IMG/VR virus record: IMGVR_UViG_3300036828_001639
Location: 1-39,447 of that record
DNA from: a virus
Direction: 5' to 3' (one strand)
DNA length: 39,447 bases
In this document: in pieces, positions 1 to 6,385 of the stretch
How positions within the stretch are numbered: position 1 is the stretch's first letter
How the letters are laid out: each line of letters starts with the position of its first letter
Translations under genes and position numbers: made by a program
The notes under the pieces: generated by a model
What the model saw: the letters and a program-made list of their open reading frames with translations, nothing else
What the model was told of the DNA's origin: nothing
Databases searched by the model: none

Positions 1-53
1 CACAACCACCACGCCATTTTTATCAAGTGAAAGTAAAGTTTTAGGAGGGTCAT
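1..53 (-). CDS. Start of an unknown early-left gene, cut by the window edge
   Basis: An ATG at 53-51 on the minus strand opens a frame that runs off the window after 17 codons. A good ribosome binding site (AAGGAG, eight bases upstream) precedes it. The visible start is hydrophobic and Trp-rich (MTLLKLYFHLIKMAWW). It follows the stop of the 66-359 gene by 12 bases, so it belongs to the same leftward operon. No function can be given from 17 residues. Confidence 0.5.
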   Translation of the reverse strand, partial: MTLLKLYFHLIKMAWWL

Positions 54-65
54 GCTGCTAGCTCC

Positions 66-359
66 TTATGAATTAAACTTGGCATTGTTGTAAGCAATGC
101 GCTGATTATGTGAATAAGGTGTTCGCTGAAAACATGGTTTACTGAATAACTCAGCTTTGGCTTTACGCTTCTGAAATTTTCGCTCTCGTTCAGCTTCTTC
201 TTGAACCCAAGGCAAGGATCTAAGTTTATCACCTAAGACAACATCAAGGTTTTCAAGAGTAAGCAACCAGCGAACATAGGTGTGCTTGAGATCAACAAGG
301 GCAGTGCCTTTGAATTTTCCGAAGTTAATTACTTCTTGAGATTGAGTAGGAGTATTCAT
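66..359 (-). CDS. Small protein with an exonuclease X C-terminal-like motif
   Basis: This 97-aa protein has near its N-terminus the segment FGKFKGTALVDL followed by YVRWLL. That pattern is typical of the small domain found at the C-terminus of exodeoxyribonuclease X and as a free-standing protein in many phages and plasmids (consensus close to FGKYKG..L......YL.WLL). The rest is strongly basic (RERKFQKRKAKAE) and may bind nucleic acid. No exonuclease catalytic domain is present, so it is not itself predicted to be a nuclease. Its ATG overlaps the stop of the upstream gene by four bases (ATGA), which points to translational coupling in the PL operon. Function unknown. Confidence 0.7.
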   Translation of the reverse strand: MNTPTQSQEVINFGKFKGTALVDLKHTYVRWLLTLENLDVVLGDKLRSLPWVQEEAERERKFQKRKAKAELFSKPCFQRTPYSHNQRIAYNNAKFNS

Positions 360-727
360 TGATGAGGTTCCTTTAATAGTTTGCTTACCGCTTCAACTAC
401 TTGTTTTACTTTTTCTTCAGAATCCCACGCACCGTATTTAAATTCTGTAAATCGATTACATGTTGTAGATGCATAACCGCAGCCATGATCATCTGAAATA
501 AACCAAGCTTCATCACCTTGTTTGGGGTTAAATGGCGCTGGAATTGCCACAGCATTTAAAGGAAATACTTCTGGCTTAATACGGAATTTATTCGCCTCTA
601 CATCGAAAATATGAAGAGCCATGCCACTAGAAACTTCTATCCAGCTTTTATCGTCAATAAGGTTGATTTCTACTTTTTTACCTTGAGCCCAAGCGATTTT
701 GGCTTCTTCTCTTGAAAGCATATTCAT
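356..727 (-). CDS. Phage early-left hypothetical protein (123 aa)
   Basis: Soluble 123-aa protein. Its N-terminus (SREEAKIAWAQGKKVEIN) resembles a short domain common in phage early regions, where a predicted helix is followed by a 'WxxG..VE' segment and a Trp-containing strand. I recognise the style but not a named family or function. A second ATG lies two codons in (721) and could be the true start. The gene is coupled on both sides: its start overlaps the stop of the 724-975 gene (ATGA) and its stop overlaps the start of the 66-359 gene. Cysteines are few and there are no membrane segments. Confidence 0.65.
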   Translation of the reverse strand: MNMLSREEAKIAWAQGKKVEINLIDDKSWIEVSSGMALHIFDVEANKFRIKPEVFPLNAVAIPAPFNPKQGDEAWFISDDHGCGYASTTCNRFTEFKYGAWDSEEKVKQVVEAVSKLLKEPHQ

Positions 728-975
728 TGTTGTGGCTCCTTAGCTTCAGCATCTTTTAATGCTTCCATCAAATGCAATTTCAGCCCTTTAAGCTCAGCCT
801 CGAAATCTTTGCGAGAAAGGGAGGTGCCAAGCATATAAAGTGTTTGATTTGCCACATTTAGAAGGTAATCATTTGCAAATGTTTGATGTGCAACTGCTAA
901 GCGATCTGCTGTATGAGCAATTTGTAAGCGACTTTCTTCAACTGACTTATCTATAATTTCTTTAAAATTATTCAC
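724..975 (-). CDS. Phage early-left hypothetical protein (83 aa)
   Basis: Small acidic, mostly helical 83-aa protein starting with GTG at 975-973. The context fits a real gene: the stop of the preceding small membrane-protein gene lies three bases upstream, and its own stop overlaps the next start as ATGA. No motif, signal peptide or membrane helix is visible. It probably belongs to the many small lysogenic-phage proteins of unknown role made from the leftward early promoter. A coiled-coil tendency is suggested by the regular Leu/Ala spacing in the second half. Confidence 0.6.
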   Translation of the reverse strand: MNNFKEIIDKSVEESRLQIAHTADRLAVAHQTFANDYLLNVANQTLYMLGTSLSRKDFEAELKGLKLHLMEALKDAEAKEPQQ

Positions 976-978
976 AAC

Positions 979-1116
979 TCACCCCCTTACCAAAGCGATA
1001 TAGAACATCGCACCGATCAAAAAGATGATGATTGAGCCAAGAAATACATCCTGGATAAATGCTCGCTTAACGATTTGATCTATCGTCAGTAGACGTTGTG
1101 GTTTTTTGTGTGACAT
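979..1116 (-). CDS. Tiny single-span membrane protein, first gene of the leftward operon
   Basis: An open frame of 45 codons begins with ATG at 1116-1114 and ends with TGA at 981-979. A ribosome binding site (GAGG in GAGGTAATT) lies just upstream. The N-terminal half is basic (SHKKPQRLLT). Residues about 24-42 form one hydrophobic helix (LGSIIIFLIGAMFYIALV), so an inner-membrane protein with its N-terminus in the cytoplasm is likely. It is the first gene downstream of the putative PL promoter, about 70 bases from the predicted start of transcription. That is the position where lambda carries N, but nothing in the sequence suggests an antiterminator. Function unknown. Confidence 0.6.
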   Translation of the reverse strand: MSHKKPQRLLTIDQIVKRAFIQDVFLGSIIIFLIGAMFYIALVRG

Positions 1117-1136
1117 AATTACCTCGTACTGAGTAC

Positions 1137-1176
1137 AAGCCCACTTCTGATTTGCCGTCTAAGTGGGCTTTTGTTT
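1137..1176 (+). terminator. Strong hairpin with T-rich tail in the PL leader
   Basis: AAGCCCACTT (1137-1146) and AAGTGGGCTT (1161-1170) form a perfect 10-bp stem with a 14-base loop. On the plus strand it is followed by TTTTGTTT, as in an intrinsic terminator. On the minus strand the hairpin lies in the untranslated leader between PL and the first gene, without a U-tail. An 11-bp palindrome (GTACTGAGTAC) lies immediately beside it at 1126-1136. Confidence 0.6.
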
Positions 1177-1184
1177 GTGTATGA

Positions 1185-1260
1185 AGTTTAGTTTACCAAA
1201 GGAAACTTTCTTGTCAACAAAAAGTTTATTTAAAGAAACTTTATTTTTATTATTGGAAAC
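1185..1260 (-). promoter_or_regulatory. Leftward early promoter PL with operator cluster (OL-like)
   Basis: On the minus strand TTGACA (1217-1212) and TAAACT (1195-1190) form a promoter with 16-bp spacing. Three copies of a 16-bp partial palindrome lie here: GTTTACCAAAGGAAAC at 1191-1206, GTTTATTTAAAGAAAC at 1224-1239, and TTTTATTATTGGAAAC at 1245-1260. The last two start 21 bp apart. The same element occurs beside the repressor gene at 4096-4177. The first copy covers the -10 box, so repressor binding would block leftward transcription. This is the arrangement of lambda PL/OL. Confidence 0.75.
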
Positions 1261-1275
1261 TTTATTTTTCTATAG

Positions 1276-1303
1276 GCAAAAGAAAACCCACGCTGGGTGG
1301 GTT
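1276..1303 (-). terminator. Terminator of the repressor-linked operon (t-imm-like)
   Basis: Read on the minus strand, AACCCAC, a five-base loop and GTGGGTT are followed by TTCTTTT. This is a clear intrinsic terminator that starts about 22 bp after the stop of the 193-aa membrane-protein gene. It separates the immunity operon from the PL promoter, as t-imm does in lambda. Confidence 0.8.
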
Positions 1304-1324
1304 GGATGGCCAATCAAGAAGTGT

Positions 1325-1906
1325 TTAAGGGCGATGCATTCTATCAGCTAAGTAGTAGATTCCAAATAAAGTCACCACAATCATTTGCCAGAAGATAAAG
1401 AAGAATAAGAATGCTATTACATAGTAAACAATATTATAAAACATTGTCGGAACAGCAAAAATATTTACATCATAAACTAGACGAACAATAAATATAAAAA
1501 CAGCACTTAATATACTAATCGCAGATAGGTAGCCAAAAAGGAGGGTTAAATATCGCCGACGACTCAACTTTGACTTTCTAAAACCCCCTTCAACTTGCTC
1601 ATTCAAAAAGGGGGCAGGAAGTGACATAACATTATCCATCGGCGGATAATTGTATGATGCAATTGCTGCCAATGAGCCTATATAAAAACCAGGTAAAATT
1701 TGCACAAAAGTTGATATATTATCAAATGCTTTATGGTTGAAAATATTTACACCTGTTGCACTACTATAATCGATTAATGCAAAAATTGAGCAAAACGCAA
1801 TAGCTAATATGCATGGCAAAATATATAGCAGAGAACGCAAATTATCCCCATTATTAGGGTATTGGACTTTCAAAAAATCAAAAGCTTTTAATGCGTAACT
1901 GAACAT
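1325..1906 (-). CDS. Four-helix inner-membrane protein, RexB-like by position and topology
   Basis: This 193-aa protein has four clear membrane helices, at about residues 24-46, 67-86, 120-147 and 155-187. A positively charged loop (RKSKLSRRRY) precedes the third, which favours a cytoplasmic loop there. No family motif was recognised. It starts 11 bp after the 325-aa gene, behind an AGGTG ribosome binding site, and is followed by a terminator. Together they form the last two genes of the operon headed by the CI-like repressor. Lambda has rexA (soluble sensor) and rexB (four-helix channel) in this same order and place. An exclusion or ion-channel role is inferred from context and topology only. 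KwaA of Kiwa is also a small four-helix protein, but the gene order differs and no homology was seen. Confidence 0.8.
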   Translation of the reverse strand: MFSYALKAFDFLKVQYPNNGDNLRSLLYILPCILAIAFCSIFALIDYSSATGVNIFNHKAFDNISTFVQILPGFYIGSLAAIASYNYPPMDNVMSLPAPFLNEQVEGGFRKSKLSRRRYLTLLFGYLSAISILSAVFIFIVRLVYDVNIFAVPTMFYNIVYYVIAFLFFFIFWQMIVVTLFGIYYLADRMHRP

Positions 1907-1917
1907 AAATCACCTAT

Positions 1918-2895
1918 CTAAAATAATCTCCATACCTCATTTAAGAATATCTGATTTATTTGTGTGTTATCAGGGTGGGCGCTTCTACCCCTGGCAGGGT
2001 CGAAAGATTTTTTTAATACAAAGGCTGAATTTAAGCTATTAGTGCTATCTAGAGCAACAGTCTGATCTTGACCAGTTTCATTTTCAATAATAGCAAAAGT
2101 ACTTACATTGTTCAAATTCAGACTATTATTATTAGCTGTATTAATCAGTGAACGCAAGTAACTTTGAGGAGTATCATTTGCCTGTAAGGGGGTAACTTTG
2201 AAATCCAATGCACCTGTTAGTCGCACTAAACGCTGATTTGGGTCATTAAAATTTGATGTAACTTCACCTTTAAGTCTTATTCTATTTAGCCGTCCTGATC
2301 TGATTGCTTCTGCTAACAAATCACCCGCCATAGGGTAAAGGCTTGAAACAATATTAAATCTATGAATATCAGGAGTACCATCTGGATTGTTAGCATTATC
2401 TGGATTGGTAATTTGAAAAATACCTTCAGAATTAGGAGTAATTCTCTTAAGACCTCTTAAGTACCAATTTAGCGTTTTAACTAAAACGGAAACGGGCATG
2501 CCAACTACATGTTCTATACCAATTGATGCTAAAAGAGGCTGGTTTGGATTTAATTTTATTACACAATGACACAGATGTTTAACACTTTGATCTTTACCAC
2601 GTAATTGAACATCATCTGCACCAGTCAATCTATTTCTAAGTGTTCGATTGGGGGCTAAGCCATCATAGTAACCAAATACGATTTCAATTTTACTTGCAGT
2701 AACAACCAAGTGTTCAATGGTTGTGCTGTATTGGTTACTGTTAAAAACATATGCAGTTGCCAAGTTGCTTAGATTGTTTTTTAGTAGTGTAAAAGCATCA
2801 TGAATCTTCACATGATCTATTGGAGGTAAATTGTCTGGTTTTCCTCTGGTTTTGAAGCAAAATTCATAGTATTGAATTATAATTTTATCAGCCAT
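1918..2895 (-). CDS. Soluble 325-aa protein of the immunity region, RexA-like by position
   Basis: A cytoplasmic protein with no membrane helix, signal peptide or recognised catalytic motif. The middle (about 118-150) alternates hydrophobic strands and a helix (LLASIGIEHVVGMPVSVLVK). A second strand-rich region lies near 180-235 (SLYPMAGDLLAEAIRSGRLN), and the C-terminus is polar with many Asn residues. It is the third gene of the repressor operon, preceded by an AAGGAG site seven bases from the ATG and by a possible leader peptide. A four-helix membrane protein follows after 11 bp. The pair has the layout of rexA-rexB. RexA is 279 aa, so the length is comparable, but I cannot show sequence homology. 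Expression in the lysogen together with the repressor is inferred from the operon. Confidence 0.8.
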   Translation of the reverse strand: MADKIIIQYYEFCFKTRGKPDNLPPIDHVKIHDAFTLLKNNLSNLATAYVFNSNQYSTTIEHLVVTASKIEIVFGYYDGLAPNRTLRNRLTGADDVQLRGKDQSVKHLCHCVIKLNPNQPLLASIGIEHVVGMPVSVLVKTLNWYLRGLKRITPNSEGIFQITNPDNANNPDGTPDIHRFNIVSSLYPMAGDLLAEAIRSGRLNRIRLKGEVTSNFNDPNQRLVRLTGALDFKVTPLQANDTPQSYLRSLINTANNNSLNLNNVSTFAIIENETGQDQTVALDSTNSLNSAFVLKKSFDPARGRSAHPDNTQINQIFLNEVWRLF

Positions 2896-2899
2896 TTAG

Positions 2900-2947
2900 T
2901 TACTCCTTATTGATAATTATTTCACTTGTTGAGCTTTCTTGAGTCAT
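2900..2947 (-). other. Possible 15-codon leader peptide before the 325-aa gene
   Basis: An ATG at 2947-2945, with GGAG five bases upstream, opens a 15-codon frame (MTQESSTSEIIINKE). Its stop lies four bases before the start of the 325-aa gene and overlaps that gene's AAGGAG site. Translation of this frame could therefore control access to the downstream start. The frame is open upstream to about 3003, so a longer product is also possible. Confidence 0.35.
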
Positions 2948-2974
2948 ATTTACTCCACCCAACATGATCTCAGG

Positions 2975-2998
2975 ACTGCGTCGGGTTCGCAGTTTTTT
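2975..2998 (+). terminator. Rightward-facing intrinsic terminator inside a leftward operon
   Basis: ACTGCG (2975-2980) and CGCAGT (2988-2993) form a stem followed by six T residues on the plus strand. All neighbouring genes are on the minus strand, so this hairpin can only stop antisense transcription or act as an RNA element in the leader of the 325-aa gene. It overlaps the stop codon of the 102-aa gene. The local sequence is richer in G and C than its surroundings. Confidence 0.55.
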
Positions 2999-3305
2999 AA
3001 TCTTTTATATTTGAATACTGTTCTAAAAATTCATCTATCCAACCTTGTGCCACATCAAGATTGGTAATGTCAGTTAACTTTAGATTGGTTTCTTCTGCTT
3101 CGTTAAAGCCTTCAATAATGGCCTCAAAGATGTTTGCTTCGGTAATAACCTCACGTGCAATTTCCGCAGCGTCATAACTTTGCTTGGCTTTTTTAAGTGA
3201 GGCTATTTGTTTATCAATTCCTGCACCAATTTTAGCTAAAGCCAATTTAAATTCTTGACGATTAATTGTTAGCGCAGTTTTGTATTTATTGAGTGTTGCG
3301 ATCAT
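2997..3305 (-). CDS. Hypothetical 102-aa protein between the repressor and the Rex-like pair
   Basis: Small, mostly helical, acidic 102-aa protein with no membrane segment. It begins at ATG 3305-3303, behind a GAGAATGTT ribosome binding region, 29 bp after the repressor gene. The N-terminal 45 residues are Lys/Ala-rich and amphipathic. The C-terminal half is acidic (EGFNEAEETN). No family was recognised. The gene is placed to be made with the repressor in the lysogen, so roles in lysogenic conversion, repressor modulation or exclusion are all possible. It ends inside the stem of the plus-strand terminator at 2975-2998. Confidence 0.65.
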   Translation of the reverse strand: MIATLNKYKTALTINRQEFKLALAKIGAGIDKQIASLKKAKQSYDAAEIAREVITEANIFEAIIEGFNEAEETNLKLTDITNLDVAQGWIDEFLEQYSNIKD

Positions 3306-3333
3306 AACATTCTCTTTTATTTAAAAATTTTAA

Positions 3334-4077
3334 CTATCCAGCTCGCCAGAATTGACGCCCCATTACTTTAAAATTTAAACCGTTTAATTCACTCACTTCA
3401 CGATCTCGATATTTGGGATTGAGACTATGTAAGCTTAATTTTCCACCTTCCTCCTTGAATATCTGCTTTATCATGCCTTCACCTTCAAAATAAACAGCAT
3501 ATATTTCGCCATCTATAATATCGGTTTGAGAGATATCGATTCCCACCAGGTCACCATCATGAATAAAGTCAGACATGCTATCGCCTTTAGCCTTAATGAT
3601 TCTCATGCTTTTTGGGTCAACATATTTCTTTTGAAAGAATGATGGAGGAAAAGGAAATTTCCCATTAATAACATCAAAATGAAACTCTATAGATTCACCA
3701 GTACCGCATGAAAAGTTTGCTTCCACTACATCAATCCAAATAAATCCATTTTCAATTTCATAGTCCACAACTGTTGGCTCATGGATATCATTAACATCGA
3801 ATGAAGATTCTTCTTTTCGTGTTAACCCATGTTTATCCATAAATTCTTGCATATTAAAGTTATTTTTCTTTGGTTCATTCTCGCCAGTTAATAACCAGTC
3901 TTGTGATGTCTTAAGTACTTTTGCCAAGGATGGTAAGAATTCAGCTTTAGGAATATTTGTTCCTGCAACCCATTTAGACACAGCACCTTTTGTTGCGCCT
4001 GTGGCTTCTACTAAATCAACTTGTCGAATTTTTAGCTCTGTCATTCTTTGAATTATTCGGTCGCTGATAGTGCTCAT
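3334..4077 (-). CDS. CI-like phage repressor, HTH plus S24/LexA self-cleaving domain
   Basis: This 247-aa protein carries an N-terminal helix-turn-helix (residues about 5-60, with the recognition segment ATKGAVSKWVAGTNIPK). A C-terminal LexA/S24 peptidase fold follows. The expected self-cleavage dipeptide is Cys124-Gly125. The catalytic serine is Ser167 in GDSMSDF and the lysine is Lys204 in EGMIKQI. It should bind the 16-bp operators at 4096-4177 and 1191-1260 as a dimer, keep the prophage silent, and be inactivated by RecA-stimulated autocleavage after DNA damage. The start was set at ATG 4077, which has GAGG upstream. An in-frame extension to 4113 would run through the operator. It heads the operon ending at 1325 and is probably autoregulated through the 4096-4111 site. 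Confidence 0.95.
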   Translation of the reverse strand: MSTISDRIIQRMTELKIRQVDLVEATGATKGAVSKWVAGTNIPKAEFLPSLAKVLKTSQDWLLTGENEPKKNNFNMQEFMDKHGLTRKEESSFDVNDIHEPTVVDYEIENGFIWIDVVEANFSCGTGESIEFHFDVINGKFPFPPSFFQKKYVDPKSMRIIKAKGDSMSDFIHDGDLVGIDISQTDIIDGEIYAVYFEGEGMIKQIFKEEGGKLSLHSLNPKYRDREVSELNGLNFKVMGRQFWRAG

Positions 4078-4095
4078 AAAAACATCCTCTTTAAT

Positions 4096-4177
4096 GTTTC
4101 CTATAGTAAACAAACATATTGATTTAGAAATAAACTTATGGTTTACTAATGGAAACTAAAAGTTTATAAAGGTAAAC
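4096..4177 (+). promoter_or_regulatory. Rightward early promoter PR and operator cluster (OR-like)
   Basis: Three 16-bp palindromic sites lie between the divergent repressor and Cro genes: GTTTCCTATAGTAAAC at 4096-4111, GTTTACTAATGGAAAC at 4141-4156, and GTTTATAAAGGTAAAC at 4162-4177. A degenerate fourth may lie at 4120-4135, which would give 21-bp spacing to the next. PR reads TTGATT (4119-4124), 17 bp, TTTACT (4142-4147). The middle site covers the -10 box and the right site covers the cro ribosome binding site. The left site lies where the repressor promoter is expected. Binding by CI or Cro would therefore switch the two directions. Confidence 0.8.
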
Positions 4178-4178
4178 C

Positions 4179-4370
4179 ATGACAGTTGATGACTTAAAAA
4201 CCCACTTTAGAGTTGAAAACGATATTCAACTTACTAAAACGATTCTTGGGGTCACTAGAGGAACCATTAGCAAATGGCGTCATAGAGGTATTCCTGTAGA
4301 TACACAAGCAAGAATCCAAGTTCTAACCAAAGGCAAATTAAAAGCCAACCTACAAGCACTTTCTGCTTAG
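4179..4370 (+). CDS. cro: Cro-like repressor
   Basis: A 63-aa helix-turn-helix protein. Residues about 15-40 hold the motif (LTKTILGVTRGTISKWRHRGIP). It resembles lambda Cro and YdaS-type regulators in size and in starting directly beside the repressor operators on the divergent strand. It is expected to bind the same 16-bp sites and to shut off repressor synthesis in lytic growth. The ATG is two bases after the right operator, so that site and the ribosome binding site (AAAGG) overlap and Cro or CI can block its own initiation. The CII-like gene follows after nine bases. Confidence 0.85.
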   Translation: MTVDDLKTHFRVENDIQLTKTILGVTRGTISKWRHRGIPVDTQARIQVLTKGKLKANLQALSA

Positions 4371-4378
4371 GAACCACC

Positions 4379-4753
4379 ATGAGCAAAGTATTAAACGATC
4401 TACCTGCAAGCGCCAGAAATAGCATCACAAGGGTGTTGAGAGTTCTTGCAAGCAGCAATAACTCACAAATTGCAGAACAATTAGGACTCGATCCAAGCTC
4501 ATTTTCCAGAATGAAAAATGATAAGAAATCCAACGGCTTGACGGACATTGAAAATGTTTGCGCAATGTTGGACTCCCTTGGATTAAAGCTTGTTCCAAAG
4601 AAATACAAAATGATTAGTGAGACCAGATTAGCTGCATTGCTTGAAATGGCAAAAAGCTGGATGGACAGAATTGATTCTGTTGATGATCTATTTCAGGACG
4701 AAATTGATGAACTGGGTATTGGTCAAGAACTTGGATACAAAGAAAAAGCCTGA
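4379..4753 (+). CDS. CII-like transcriptional activator
   Basis: A 124-aa protein. Residues about 20-80 match the phage CII pattern: a helix-turn-helix with NNSQIAEQLGLDPSSFSRMK, then NVCAMLDSLGLKLVPKKY, which is the region preceding the CII oligomerisation helix. In lambda, CII activates repressor and integrase promoters and favours lysogeny. The position directly after Cro agrees. Lambda CII is 97 aa; here an extra acidic C-terminal helix (about 85-124) is present and its role is unclear. It has a good AGGA site upstream of ATG. A hairpin (4746-4770) spans its stop codon. Confidence 0.85.
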   Translation: MSKVLNDLPASARNSITRVLRVLASSNNSQIAEQLGLDPSSFSRMKNDKKSNGLTDIENVCAMLDSLGLKLVPKKYKMISETRLAALLEMAKSWMDRIDSVDDLFQDEIDELGIGQELGYKEKA

Positions 4754-4770
4754 TTTACGAGATCAGGCTT
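4746..4770 (+). other. Hairpin after the CII-like gene
   Basis: AAGCCTGA (4746-4753) and TCAGGCTT (4763-4770) form a perfect 8-bp stem with a nine-base loop, covering the CII stop codon. No T-run follows, so it is not a standard terminator. It may act as a Rho-dependent or attenuating element, or protect the upstream mRNA end. A 16-codon frame at 4788-4838 then ends seven bases into the replication gene and may couple their translation. Confidence 0.45.
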
Positions 4771-4830
4771 CATATATTCAAAACGAGATGGAAATGAATA
4801 TGAAAACAAATTTAGCACAAGAGGTGAGTA

Positions 4831-5721
4831 ATGGCTAGAGCAAGGAATATAAAACCTTCGTTCTTTACCAATGATGAACTAAGCGAACTAAACCCATTAG
4901 CGCGCCTCTTGTTTATAGGTATGTGGACAGTAGCGGATTATAAGGGATGTTTTGAGTACAAACCAAAACGCCTAAAAGTCCAGTTACTTCCTTACGACGA
5001 ATGCAATGTTGAAGAACTCACGATTAATCTAGAAAAATCTGGATTTATCGCGATCTATACCGTTCAAGGTCAACAGTATGGAAAAGTGATCAATTTTGAG
5101 AAGCATCAGAACCCTCACAAGAACGAAAGAGAGAAAGGTTCGGAACTTCCAGACATTGATCAAAAGGATGAAGAAAACCTAAAGTTTACTAAGGACTTAG
5201 GAAATATCGAGATTAATCACGATGAAAACGGAACTGATCGTGCTGATTCCCTTAACCTGATTCCTGATTCCCTCTTACTGAAACCTGAAAACTTATTACC
5301 CGAATCGGAAACAAAAACGGCTTCGCCTAAATTTAATTTTAAAACTGAATTAAAAAAATTAGGTGTTAGTGATGAATTGGCAACTGAGTTCTTGCAAGTA
5401 CGAAAAGCGAAGCAGGCAGTGAATACCAAAAATGCATTTGAAAGTTTGGTCACTGAAATCGGCAAAACAAAATTAACCATAGTTCAAGCCATTGAATACT
5501 GTTTGAAACGTCAAAAGCCGTGGGGATCGTTTAAAGCTTCTTGGTACCAAAACGAACAACAGCAAAATATCCATTTCCAACCTGGTGCTAAAACACAGCC
5601 TCAAAACTCTTGGGCTGAATACAATCAAGGCTTTGCTCAACAACTCAATCAAACACTTGAGGAGCCGATTGATATAACCCCAAAAAAGTCGGTTCTGATT
5701 GAGGAGGTGGGACATGCTTAA
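4831..5721 (+). CDS. Phage replication initiator, lambda O-like/DnaD-like
   Basis: A 296-aa replication protein. Residues about 1-105 form the winged-helix type N-domain common to phage replication organisers (ARNIKPSFFTNDELSELNPL, then LLPYDECNVEELT and INFEKHQNPHKNE). A low-complexity Asp/Glu/Ser linker (about 110-165) follows. A C-terminal helical domain near 170-235 ends in the conserved KPWGSFKASWY. It should bind the phage origin, which in lambda-type phages lies inside the O gene (the linker-coding region is the candidate), and recruit the helicase-loader product of the next gene. It overlaps that gene by eight bases (5714-5721). Confidence 0.85.
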   Translation: MARARNIKPSFFTNDELSELNPLARLLFIGMWTVADYKGCFEYKPKRLKVQLLPYDECNVEELTINLEKSGFIAIYTVQGQQYGKVINFEKHQNPHKNEREKGSELPDIDQKDEENLKFTKDLGNIEINHDENGTDRADSLNLIPDSLLLKPENLLPESETKTASPKFNFKTELKKLGVSDELATEFLQVRKAKQAVNTKNAFESLVTEIGKTKLTIVQAIEYCLKRQKPWGSFKASWYQNEQQQNIHFQPGAKTQPQNSWAEYNQGFAQQLNQTLEEPIDITPKKSVLIEEVGHA

Positions 5722-6385
5722 TGTGATCACCAAAGAGGACGAATTACTCCAAACTTTGCAAGCTTTGTTTGGCGGGCAGTTCAAGAAGCGTTACGAAAAC
5801 CTTGATGCACAAGCAATGATTATGATCGTACGTGGCGCATTGATGAACTTAAGTGATGACCAATTTAGACAGGGTATGACTCGTTTGTATTCAAGCCGTT
5901 TCTGCCCTGATATCGCAGAGTTTAGAGCTTGGTGCGTTTCAGGTTCATGGCAAACAGCTCAAGAAGCTTGGCAGCGTGCTTGTGATTATTCAAAGCAGTC
6001 AGAAGCGGAATTAATCAAATCAACTTTGAAAATTACCAAATTGGCAAAGCTTGCTTGGGATTCAGTTTATTGGATGGTTGTGCAAGGTGATATGAAATCA
6101 GCTTATCAGCAGTTCAAAACGCTTTATGAAGATTATGTTGCTAAGGCACAAACACTTGGTAAGCAGCAAGAATGGTATGTGCCACCGGTGATGATTGGCT
6201 CAAAAGAACCAGTGAAGTCTATTCCTAAAACTTATAAATCAAATCTAACGGATGAGCAGAAATCTATTGCTGATCTCACTACAAAAATTATGGCAACTGG
6301 CAAGTCTTGGAAAGATGCATTTCAAGAAGCTCAAATGGAAATTCGAGGTGTCGTGAAGCCAATGATGCAAGGGGAGCTGGTATGA
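5714..6385 (+). CDS. Helicase loader, lambda P-like replication protein
   Basis: A 223-aa protein with the pattern of lambda P relatives: a helical N-domain, then FCPDIAEFRAWC (compare FLPSPGQFVAWC in lambda P), then AWDSVYWMVVQGDM and a C-terminal segment with KEPVKSIPKTY. It is expected to bring the host DnaB helicase to the origin complex formed by the O-like protein. The ATG at 5714 was chosen because GGAGGTGGGAC lies directly upstream. An upstream TTG at 5699 would place the start inside that ribosome binding site. The adenine-methylase gene overlaps its stop as ATGA. Confidence 0.8.
   Translation: MLNVITKEDELLQTLQALFGGQFKKRYENLDAQAMIMIVRGALMNLSDDQFRQGMTRLYSSRFCPDIAEFRAWCVSGSWQTAQEAWQRACDYSKQSEAELIKSTLKITKLAKLAWDSVYWMVVQGDMKSAYQQFKTLYEDYVAKAQTLGKQQEWYVPPVMIGSKEPVKSIPKTYKSNLTDEQKSIADLTTKIMATGKSWKDAFQEAQMEIRGVVKPMMQGELV

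Noticed and set aside
1163-1351. A 62-codon plus-strand frame across the OL region
   Set aside because: It runs through the PL promoter, the operators and a terminator hairpin, has no ribosome binding site, and its Leu/Phe-rich content comes from operator repeats.
1325-2895. Assignment of the pair as the Kiwa defence system
   Set aside because: A four-helix protein with a roughly 320-aa partner recalls KwaA/KwaB, but the order is reversed and no DUF4868 features were recognised. The lambda immunity context explains the arrangement better.
4077-4113. Longer repressor start at 4113
   Set aside because: The extension translates the operator site 4096-4111, and ATG 4077 has a proper GAGG site and the expected N-terminus for an HTH repressor.
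5699-5716. Upstream TTG start for the helicase loader gene
   Set aside because: The TTG would place the strong GGAGGTGGGAC site inside the coding region; ATG 5714 is correctly spaced from it.
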